From: CAYLZN01 sp964387935
GTDB taxonomy: Bacteria > Acidobacteriota > Vicinamibacteria > Vicinamibacterales > JAFNAJ01
Direction: 5' to 3'
Assembly (NCBI GenBank): GCA_964387935.1
Contig: CAYLZN010000136.1
Location: 1-13,444, forward strand
Length of the DNA stretch: 13,444 bases
Shown here: positions 7,817-13,444 of the stretch, piece after piece
Position numbering within the stretch: position 1 is the first letter of the stretch
Layout of the letters: every line of letters begins with the position of its first letter
Notes under the pieces: generated by a model
Seen by the model: only the letters and a program-made list of their open reading frames with translations
What the model was told of the DNA's origin: nothing
The model's database searches: none
Translations under genes and position numbers: made by a program

Positions 7817-8690
7817 TGAGAGGTGCCAGCAGGCGTTGCAGCGCCTCGACGTCGGCTGGCGAGGCGGGAGGGAGCGGCAAGCGGGGGAACCCGCCCCGAT
7901 AGCCGGCCAGCGTCATCGCGGCCTTGAGCGCGGGCACTCCCCACTGGCTCGTCACGGCCCGCGCGAGCGGCGTGATCGCCCGCTGGAGTTGCAGTGCCTC
8001 GCCGTGCTGTCCGCTCACGGTCAACTGGTGGAGCCTCACCATGACGTCCGGAATCACGTTGGCCGCCGCGACGACGGCTCCATCGACCCCCACACACAGG
8101 CTCGCGTACAGCGTCGGCGCCGAGCCGACGACGACCACGAAATCGTCGGGAGTGCGGCTCACCTGGTCGCCAATCTGCGCGAGATCGCCGCCAGACTCCT
8201 TCAGGCCGATGATGTTCCGGTGCTCCGCCAGCGCGAGGATGACCTCGATCGGCAGGTTCACGCCGAACGCGGCGGCGAAGTTGTAGAGCAGGACCGGCAC
8301 GGGCGAGGCGTCGGCCACGGCCCGATAGTGCGCCAGCAGGGCCTCGTTGGTCATGCTGGTCTTGAACGCGGTCGGCGGGCGCACGAGGACGGCATCCGCG
8401 CCGGCGCGAGCCGCCCGCACGCTGGCGGCGATCGTGGCGCGCGTGGAATCGCGGCCGGTGCCCACGAGCAGCACGCGATCGCCCGGCACGCGGGGACGCA
8501 CCGCCCCGACGATCTGCTCCGCCTCATCGTCGTTCACGTAGGGCGCTTCGCCGTTGGACCCGAGCAGGAGCAGGCCGCGGAGCCCCGTGCGCATCCAGCG
8601 ATCGACGTTGAACACGACCGCCTCGAGGTCGACGTCGCCCTGGGCGGTGAAGGGAGTGGCTGTTGGAGGAATGACGCCCTGGAAATTCAC
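7806..8690 (-). CDS. DHDPS-superfamily 2-oxo acid aldolase, 4-hydroxy-2-oxoglutarate aldolase-like
   Basis: A 294-residue class I (Schiff-base) aldolase of the DapA/NanA superfamily. The catalytic Lys164 lies in GLKESGGD and Tyr136 in VLLYNF; the pyruvate-carboxylate loop is GSNGEAPY (44-51). DapA proper has GTTGE here and an Arg a few residues after the Tyr (E. coli Arg138) to hold aspartate semialdehyde; this protein has LYNFAAAFG, with no Arg. GSNGE, the HRNIIGLKESGGD stretch and TSQWGVPALKAAM resemble vertebrate HOGA1, which splits 4-hydroxy-2-oxoglutarate into pyruvate and glyoxylate. The neighbouring glyoxylate aminotransferase supports that reading. Start: a GTG four bases after the permease stop is the only possible start before an in-frame stop. 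Alternatives are a KDG-type or other 2-keto-3-deoxy acid aldolase. Family placement is sure; the substrate is inferred. Confidence 0.9.
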
Positions 8691-8694
8691 GGGC

Positions 8695-9669
8695 TCATTC
8701 TGTCACAGAGAGCACCGCGCGCCGACGCGGTTCCGATGCGAGCGTCAGCCCCAGGGTCACGAAGGCGATGGCCAGCCCCGGGGCCAGCACCCACGGGAAC
8801 TCCGCCATGGCCCGGATGTTGGCGGCCTCCTGCAGCATCGCTCCCCAGCTCGACACCGGCGGGTTGAACCCGAGCCCGACGTAGGACAGCGTGGCCTCGG
8901 CGAGGATGAAGGCGGGCGCGAGCACGAGCGCCTGCGTGAGCAGGAAGGACCGTGCGGCGGGAAGCAGGTGAACCGCGATCAGGCGGAACCGGCTGGCGCC
9001 GATCGACCGGGCGGCCGTCGCGTAGTCCTGTGCGCGCTCCGCCGCCAGGATCGCGCGGACCCCCCGGGCCACCTGGGGCGCTCCGGCGACGGCCAGCACC
9101 CCCACGAGCAGGACGAAGAGCGTGGTCGGCGGCACCACGAGTGGCATCGCCGCCCGCAGCGCGAGGACGACGTAGAGCAGCGGAAGGACGAGCACGAGTT
9201 CCGTGGCCCGCATCAGGAGCCAGTCGAGCGCGCCGCCGAGACCGCCGGCCAGCGCGCCGACGAGCCCGCCGGCAAGCAGCGCCCCGAGGGTCGCCGCCGC
9301 CGCGACGCCCAGTGACAGGCGCGCGCCGTAGACGAGCCTCGACCAGATGTCCCTGCCCAGGCTGTCGGTCCCCAGCGGGAACCACGGCGCGTCGGCCGCA
9401 TCGCTGGCGAGCCGGGCGGCGCTCAGCCAGGACAGTGGCACTGGCCGACTCCGATCCTCTGCGAACGTGCGGAGCGCGAGCGTCTCACTATGAATCGGGT
9501 AGTAGAACGGCGCCCGCCATCGGCCGTCGTCGTCGATCACGTGCAGTCGCATGGGCGGCGCGAACACGTGTTCACGGTGCTGGTGGTCCGGCGGATGCAC
9601 GGCCACCCAGGGCGCCGCGACGCCGAGCACGGCGGCCAGCACGAGCATCACCACGCCCAGGCGCGTCAT
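8695..9669 (-). CDS. DppC/OppC-like ABC importer permease
   Basis: A 324-residue inner-membrane subunit of an oligopeptide-type importer. The first helix (about residues 4-23) is followed by a long periplasmic loop (24-98) and then LGTDSLGRDIWSRLVYGARLSL (from 99), the standard entry to the DppC transmembrane core. The cytoplasmic coupling loop lies at about 210-240 (the stretch from ERAQDYATAARSIGAS to HLLPAA), with the Gly and LLP of the EAA motif that docks on the ATPase. LSYVGLGFNPPVSSWGAML near the C-terminus is also typical. The ATG at 9669 overlaps the stop of the DppB gene as ATGA, so the two permeases are translationally coupled; in-frame sequence upstream of this ATG is a shadow of the DppB gene. 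The long loop between helix 1 and LGTD is characteristic of a subset of bacterial DppC proteins. Confidence 0.94.
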   Translation of the reverse strand: MTRLGVVMLVLAAVLGVAAPWVAVHPPDHQHREHVFAPPMRLHVIDDDGRWRAPFYYPIHSETLALRTFAEDRSRPVPLSWLSAARLASDAADAPWFPLGTDSLGRDIWSRLVYGARLSLGVAAAATLGALLAGGLVGALAGGLGGALDWLLMRATELVLVLPLLYVVLALRAAMPLVVPPTTLFVLLVGVLAVAGAPQVARGVRAILAAERAQDYATAARSIGASRFRLIAVHLLPAARSFLLTQALVLAPAFILAEATLSYVGLGFNPPVSSWGAMLQEAANIRAMAEFPWVLAPGLAIAFVTLGLTLASEPRRRAVLSVTE

Positions 9670-10667
9670 TCGAGGGATCCCGCCCGCAGGCGCGGGTCGT
9701 TCCACGCCGCAAGGATTTCCGACAACACGGCGCCCGCGCCCACGAACGCGGCGCCGATCGCGGCGCACCCGGCTACGAGGTACAGGTCGCGAGACACGAG
9801 TCCTTCGTACATGAGCCGGCCGAGGCCCGGCCACGCCGTCACGACCTCCACGGCGAACGAGCCGCTGAGGAGACCACCTGCAACGAGTCCGTACAAGGAC
9901 GCCACCGGCGTGAGCGACAGGCGCAGGCCGTGCAACAGGAACACGCGATGTGGCGGGAGACCTCGCGTCTCCGCCGCGAGCAGGCAGGGTGCGCGCAGCG
10001 TGCTCGCGAGCGCGCCCGACTGAAGCCGTTCGAACACGGCAGCCACGGGAATGGCCAGCGCGAGCGCTGGCAGCACGAGATGGCGCGCGAGATCCAGCGC
10101 CGCACCGAAGCCGCCTGGGGGCGCGGTTGCGCTGCGCATGCCGCCGATGGGCAGCCAGCCCGTGCGCGCGGCCCACGCCGCGAACGCCAGCGACAGCAGC
10201 ATGGGGGGCAGCGAGAGCGCGACGACGGACGCGGCCGAGACGAATCGCGCGGGCCACGTGCCGGCCCGCGCCGCGGTGAAGACGCCGAGAGGCACGCCGA
10301 CGAGCGTGGCCAGGAGGAGCGCCGTCACCGCCAGCAGCGTGGTGTTCAGGGCGCGCTCGATGACCAGGGGCCCGACGGGCCGCGCGTAGCGGAACGACGT
10401 GCCGAAGTCCAGGCGCAGCGCCGCACGAGCCCAGTCCCAGTATTGCTGCCCCGCCGGGCGATCGAGTCCCAGGCGCGCGCGCTCCGCAGCGATGGTCGTG
10501 CTCGACACGCCCTCGACGCGCATTTCGCCGGTGGCATCACCCGGAGCGAGGCGCACGAGCAGCAGCGCACACGACGACGCCAGCAGCACGAGGGCCGCGA
10601 CGAACACCGCGCGACGCGCGGCGAACCACAGGAGGGAGGGGCGACCGTCGCTCACATCACTGCGCAC
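9666..10667 (-). CDS. DppB/OppB-like ABC importer permease
   Basis: A 333-residue inner-membrane subunit. The first helix (about 17-38) ends in VRLAPGDAT, the usual place of the RxxPGDP-type motif. A periplasmic part contains LGLDRPAGQQYWDWARAALRLDFGTSF, a standard DppB signature, and five more helices follow. The coupling loop at about 228-250 (AAETRGLPPHRVFLLHGLR) is a variant EAA motif. Helices near the end carry VEVVTAWPGLGRLMYEGLVSRD, typical of the family. Start: GTG at 10667, overlapping the binding-protein gene by 11 bases; GTG at 10655, two bases past that stop, is an equally plausible start and no clear ribosome site separates them. It pairs with the DppC-like gene downstream. Confidence 0.93.
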   Translation of the reverse strand: MRSDVSDGRPSLLWFAARRAVFVAALVLLASSCALLLVRLAPGDATGEMRVEGVSSTTIAAERARLGLDRPAGQQYWDWARAALRLDFGTSFRYARPVGPLVIERALNTTLLAVTALLLATLVGVPLGVFTAARAGTWPARFVSAASVVALSLPPMLLSLAFAAWAARTGWLPIGGMRSATAPPGGFGAALDLARHLVLPALALAIPVAAVFERLQSGALASTLRAPCLLAAETRGLPPHRVFLLHGLRLSLTPVASLYGLVAGGLLSGSFAVEVVTAWPGLGRLMYEGLVSRDLYLVAGCAAIGAAFVGAGAVLSEILAAWNDPRLRAGSLE

Positions 10668-12417
10668 GTACGCCGAGTTCGCCCGCGTTCCACAGGATGA
10701 ACGGCTGCAGCAGCCCGGGCCGGATGCCGGTCACCCGCGTGTGTGCCGCCAGCGTGATGCGTGGGGCCACGAAGTAGATCGCGGGCAGTTCCTCTGCGAG
10801 GATGCGCTGCACCTGGTTGAACAGGGCTCGCCGGGTGGCGAGGTCCGGCGACGCCACCTGTTGCTGCATGAGATCGTCGATCCGCGCCTCCCACGCCGTG
10901 GCCGGCGTCTCCTGCCCGGGGTTCCACGGGTGGAAGGCCCCGGAACTCAGCCAGAAGTCCAGGTTGGTTGCGGGGTCCGTATCGCTGGCCTGCGCGCCGA
11001 AGTAGGCGGCCTCGTACTGGCCGGTCGTGATGCGCTCGATCAGCGCGGGCGCTTCGAGGGTCACGACGTCCACGCCCAGCCCCACCGCCTGCAGGTCCTG
11101 CTGCAGGAACGCTGCGCTGCGCTCGCGAATCGTATTGCCCTTCTGGGTGAGAAGCGTCAGCCGGGCCGGGCTCCCGTCCGGTGCCTCCAGCGTGCCGTCG
11201 CTGTTCCCGTCCTTCAGGCCGATCGCGGCCAGATACTCACGCGCGCGCGCCAGGTCGCGCGTCGGCACCGCGATCGACGGGTCGTGCCAGTCGCGGTTGC
11301 CCGGGGTCACCGGCCCGGCGATGGGCACCGCGGCGCCGAGGTACACCGTGTTCGCAAAGGCCTGCCGATCGACCGCGTGGGCAATCGCCTGCCGCAGTTC
11401 CCGACGCTGGAGCCACGCGCGTGAGGCGGGCACCGCGCCGTCCTTCAGGTTGAACCAGAGGAAGTCGGCGTCCAGTCCGACCCCGACGTCGAGGAGCTGA
11501 AGTCGTCGCTCGCTCTCGGCGCGTCGCAGCGCGGCCAGATCCTCCGGGCGGACCTCGCCCGAGGTGAGATCCGCTTCGCCCGATTCGAGCCGCAGCAGCT
11601 CCGCGTTGTGGTCCGGCACGATCAGGATCGTGAGCCCGTCCAGGCGAGGCTGCGGTTGACCGTCCTGGTCCTGCATCCAGTAGTTCGGGTTGCGGGCGAA
11701 CGCCAGGCGCTCTCCGGGGCGATACTCGGTGAGCACGAACGGTCCCAGGCCCGCGAACTCCGAGACCGGCGTCGTCAGGCCCCACGCGTCTCGCAACGTG
11801 CCGGCTTTCAGCGCGGGCTCGAGCTTGTGTCGGGGCAGGATCGGCAGGTTGTCGAGCAGCCGCAGCGCGGGCCCGAACGGCGCCGGAAACGTGACGACCA
11901 CGGTGTCGGCGTCGGGGGCCGACATGGTGAGCGGCTGGTCCCCAACCATCAGCGAGCCGCCCAGCGGGCTCGCCGTCTTCTCGTCGTAGGCCGCGGCGAG
12001 CGAGAACAACACGTCAGCGGACGTGAACGGTGTACCGTCCGAGAACCGCACGCCGCGACGCAGGGTGAGGGTCCACGTGCGGCCGTCGGGGCTGCTGCTC
12101 CAGCGCTCGGCGAGGGCGGGCTCGACCTCCTGCGTCGCCAGGTTCGTCTGCACGAGCTTGGCGTGCACGAGCAGCGACACCAGGTTCGAGGTGCGGTCGC
12201 GCGCCACGAACCGGTTGAAGCTGCGCGGGTCCGAGCGCACCGTCGCGATCAGGGTGCCGCCGCGGGCGGCCTCTTGTGGCGAGTCAGCCGGCGCGGTCGC
12301 GCCGGACTCCTGGGGCGCCGGCGTCCGCGGGAGGAGGAGCCACCCCAGCAGGACGAGCGCCAGCGCACCAGCCAGCGCCAGCCCAGCAACGCGCGATCCG
12401 GTCAATTTGTTGGCCAT
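10657..12417 (-). CDS. Oligopeptide-type ABC substrate-binding protein (SBP_bac_5)
   Basis: A 586-residue extracytoplasmic binding protein of the DppA/OppA fold (cluster C). The N-terminal helix (about residues 11-30) acts as a signal or membrane anchor. There is no Cys after it, so it is not an evident lipoprotein, which is somewhat unusual. Family landmarks: GGTLIATVRSDPRSFNRF (53 onward), EPALAERWSSSPDGRTWTLTLRRGVRFSDGTPFTSADVLFS, GLGPFVLTEYRPGERLAFARNPNYW, RRELRQAIAHAVDRQAF and a C-terminal RALFNQVQRILAEELPAIYF. Binding proteins of this fold take peptides, nickel, sugars or opines, so the ligand cannot be read off. The ATG at 12417 has GGGAG just upstream. It is the first gene of the importer-aldolase-aminotransferase operon. 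Its 5' end is duplicated at the right edge of the window. Confidence 0.95.
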   Translation of the reverse strand: MANKLTGSRVAGLALAGALALVLLGWLLLPRTPAPQESGATAPADSPQEAARGGTLIATVRSDPRSFNRFVARDRTSNLVSLLVHAKLVQTNLATQEVEPALAERWSSSPDGRTWTLTLRRGVRFSDGTPFTSADVLFSLAAAYDEKTASPLGGSLMVGDQPLTMSAPDADTVVVTFPAPFGPALRLLDNLPILPRHKLEPALKAGTLRDAWGLTTPVSEFAGLGPFVLTEYRPGERLAFARNPNYWMQDQDGQPQPRLDGLTILIVPDHNAELLRLESGEADLTSGEVRPEDLAALRRAESERRLQLLDVGVGLDADFLWFNLKDGAVPASRAWLQRRELRQAIAHAVDRQAFANTVYLGAAVPIAGPVTPGNRDWHDPSIAVPTRDLARAREYLAAIGLKDGNSDGTLEAPDGSPARLTLLTQKGNTIRERSAAFLQQDLQAVGLGVDVVTLEAPALIERITTGQYEAAYFGAQASDTDPATNLDFWLSSGAFHPWNPGQETPATAWEARIDDLMQQQVASPDLATRRALFNQVQRILAEELPAIYFVAPRITLAAHTRVTGIRPGLLQPFILWNAGELGVRAQ

Positions 12418-12427
12418 GGCTCCCGTC
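12294..12427. repeat. Direct repeat, left copy (5' end of the binding-protein gene)
   Basis: This stretch covers the first ~41 codons and ten upstream bases of the binding-protein gene. It recurs at 13323-13444. The part 12373-12427 is identical to 13390-13444 over 55 bases; the part 12294-12372 is only moderately similar and carries 12 extra bases (four codons) relative to the right copy. Confidence 0.9.
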
Positions 12428-12613
12428 GTTGGCCACGCAGGCGGGCCCGCCGCCCCGGTCGTGTGCGGAACCGCTCATGCGTAGCCACCTTCTCTATCGG
12501 CAAGAACGTGAGGGTGGCTGAATCTGGGACACGATCCCTGGCGGCGCCTGTTGCGCCATGTGAGCGCCTGTCCCTGTTCGGCATATGCTTTGCCCCACAG
12601 GCTGGTCACCGCC
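12428..12613. other. Divergent intergenic region, binding protein / EF-hand gene
   Basis: About 190 bases separate the two divergent genes and must hold their promoters. I see a 10-base palindrome, GCGGGCCCGC (12441-12450), 24 bases upstream of the binding-protein start, and a seven-base inverted repeat, AGCCACC (12483-12489) with GGTGGCT (12513-12519). No convincing -35/-10 pair and no protein-like reading frame is visible. Confidence 0.5.
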
Positions 12614-13342
12614 GTGGAACGAGACGCCTCGAATCCCAGGCCACCCGCGCGCCGCCCTCGTCGCTTGCTCGGGCTGCTTCCGATCATCGCGCTGTTGTTC
12701 CAACCTGCCCGCTGCGCTGCTGCGAACTCCTTATCGACGGCGTGTGCCGCCGATGAGTCCACAGCAAGCTCAGCAATTGTCGTCGGCACGGCAAGGAACG
12801 CCGCCTACCGCTTCACGTCAGCCGAGGAGGGCGTGTGGTTCGACATCGACGGCGATGGCGTGGATGAAAGAGTGGCCTGGACTCAGCCCGACTCAGATGT
12901 CGCGTTCCTGGCCCTGGACAGGGACGGCGACGGGAGGATCACGAGCGGCAAGGAGTTGTTCGGTACCCACACACTCCCTGGCGTGAAGAATGGGTTCGAT
13001 GCTCTGGCTCGGACAGCGGCGGACACGAGCGGAATCGCTTCGGGCTCGGTGAGCAGCGACGATCCGCTGTTCGGTCGCCTCCTCCTCTGGGTCGACGCGA
13101 ATCACAACGGCATCAGCGAGCCCTTCGAGATGCAGCCCGTGACGACGCGCGTGGCCGAGATCGGCCTGGGTTACACGATCCATGACCGCAAGGACGGCCA
13201 CGGCAACTGCTTCGTGCTTCGGGGCTGGGCGTCGATCCGAACCGCGCCCGGACGGAACAAGGCGCAGAGTCCCAAGGAAAGTGCCGAGCGCCGACGGGTC
13301 ATCTACGATGTGGTTCTGGCAACGGTCGCGCCGGACTCCTGA
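12614..13342 (+). CDS. Secreted protein with EF-hand-like calcium loops (RTX-accessory type)
   Basis: A 242-residue protein from the GTG at 12614. Arg-rich residues precede a hydrophobic stretch (LLGLLPIIALLF) and a likely signal-peptidase site near CAAA, so it is probably exported. Three DxDxDG-like calcium loops follow: DIDGDG (77-82), DRDGDGRITSGKELFG (102-117) and DANHNGISEPFE (161-172). The last is a canonical 12-residue loop with Glu at position 12. The order and the KELFG ending resemble the EF-hand-like module found in large RTX and cyclase-type exoproteins, here as a short stand-alone protein. The function is unknown; calcium-dependent folding outside the cell is a fair guess. Start is uncertain: TTG at 12551 is in frame too, no ATG is available and no good ribosome site is seen. 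The last seven codons and the stop lie in the flanking repeat. Confidence 0.75.
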   Translation: MERDASNPRPPARRPRRLLGLLPIIALLFQPARCAAANSLSTACAADESTASSAIVVGTARNAAYRFTSAEEGVWFDIDGDGVDERVAWTQPDSDVAFLALDRDGDGRITSGKELFGTHTLPGVKNGFDALARTAADTSGIASGSVSSDDPLFGRLLLWVDANHNGISEPFEMQPVTTRVAEIGLGYTIHDRKDGHGNCFVLRGWASIRTAPGRNKAQSPKESAERRRVIYDVVLATVAPDS

Positions 13343-13434
13343 GGCCCCGGCGACCACGGGATGAAGATCCACCTCATCATTACGCCAGTCAGCGCCAGCC
13401 CAGCAACGCGCGATCCGGTCAATTTGTTGGCCAT
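13303..13434 (-). pseudogene. Truncated copy of the binding-protein 5' end
   Basis: Reading from the ATG at 13434 gives MANKLTGSRVAGLALTG, identical to the binding-protein start except for Thr16. A diverged hydrophobic stretch follows, then PQESGAT as in the intact protein, then unrelated residues to a TAG at 13303. The 43-residue reading frame stays in register with the intact gene despite a four-codon deletion, so the ancestor was a coding copy. It carries a signal segment but no binding domain, so it is a remnant, or at most an export-signal microprotein. It runs antisense through the end of the EF-hand gene. Confidence 0.65.
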
Positions 13435-13444
13435 GGCTCCCGTC
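13323..13444. repeat. Direct repeat, right copy, ending at the window edge
   Basis: Counterpart of 12294-12427. The final 55 bases (13390-13444) are exactly identical to 12373-12427, while 13323-13389 is diverged. The match may continue beyond the edge. Its exact end at the sequence end is discussed in the findings. Confidence 0.9.

Noticed and set aside
12585..12986. 133-codon frame starting at an ATG inside the EF-hand gene region
   Set aside because: Different frame from the calcium-loop protein; its product is Ser/Arg/Pro-rich without a motif.
13303..13444. Circular-contig overlap
   Set aside because: The end matches an internal position (12373-12427), not the beginning of the window, so it does not show circularity.
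12294..13444. Composite transposon or insertion sequence flanked by direct repeats
   Set aside because: There is no transposase, no terminal inverted repeats and no short target-site duplication; the repeat is coding sequence of a neighbouring gene.

Overview
The window is a high-GC stretch (roughly two thirds G+C or more) of bacterial genomic DNA, densely packed with genes that almost all lie on the minus strand. Gene content (a TIG-plus-beta-propeller protein, a COG1403-type HNH protein, an M48 lipoprotein with a LysM tail, heptamer spacer repeats) and style suggest an Acidobacteriota-like soil or environmental lineage, possibly Vicinamibacteria. That placement is an inference from style, not from a marker gene. 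No rRNA, tRNA, CRISPR array, transposase, integrase or phage gene is visible.

Layout. Positions 1-971 hold the N-terminal third of uvrA (minus strand, running off the left edge). Upstream of it on the same strand are a TIG/NHL beta-propeller protein (1020-2030) and an HNH endonuclease-like protein (2035-2574), four bases apart. A short divergent intergenic region then gives way to the only convincing plus-strand gene of the left half, an NlpC/P60 cell-wall hydrolase lipoprotein (2690-3235). Facing it on the minus strand is an envelope-flavoured run: an unassigned HExxH metallopeptidase (3253-4065), a GT51 monofunctional transglycosylase (mtgA-like, to 4942) and an M48 metalloprotease with a C-terminal LysM (5006-6487).

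The right half is one probable minus-strand operon, read from 12417 down to 6598: an oligopeptide-type ABC substrate-binding protein, a DppB-like permease, a DppC-like permease, a DHDPS-superfamily aldolase and a class V aminotransferase. Overlaps and gaps are 11, 4 (ATGA), 4 and 53 bases. The aldolase lacks the residues expected for lysine biosynthesis and resembles 4-hydroxy-2-oxoglutarate aldolase (human HOGA1). The aminotransferase strongly resembles alanine-glyoxylate aminotransferase (human AGXT). Together they would cleave 4-hydroxy-2-oxoglutarate to pyruvate and glyoxylate and convert glyoxylate to glycine, the last two steps of trans-4-hydroxyproline breakdown in animals. Their coupling to a peptide-type importer suggests a scavenging route for hydroxyproline or a related 2-oxo acid precursor. 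This is the best candidate for an undescribed system here. No importer ATPase gene is in the window.

The last kilobase carries a small secreted protein with EF-hand-like calcium loops of the kind found in RTX proteins (plus strand, 12614-13342). It is flanked by a direct repeat of the 5' end of the substrate-binding-protein gene. The final 55 bases are an exact copy of 12373-12427, preceded by a diverged but frame-preserving homologous stretch. The exact length of 55 at the sequence end suggests an assembly break at a de Bruijn k-mer, so the right edge should be treated with caution.
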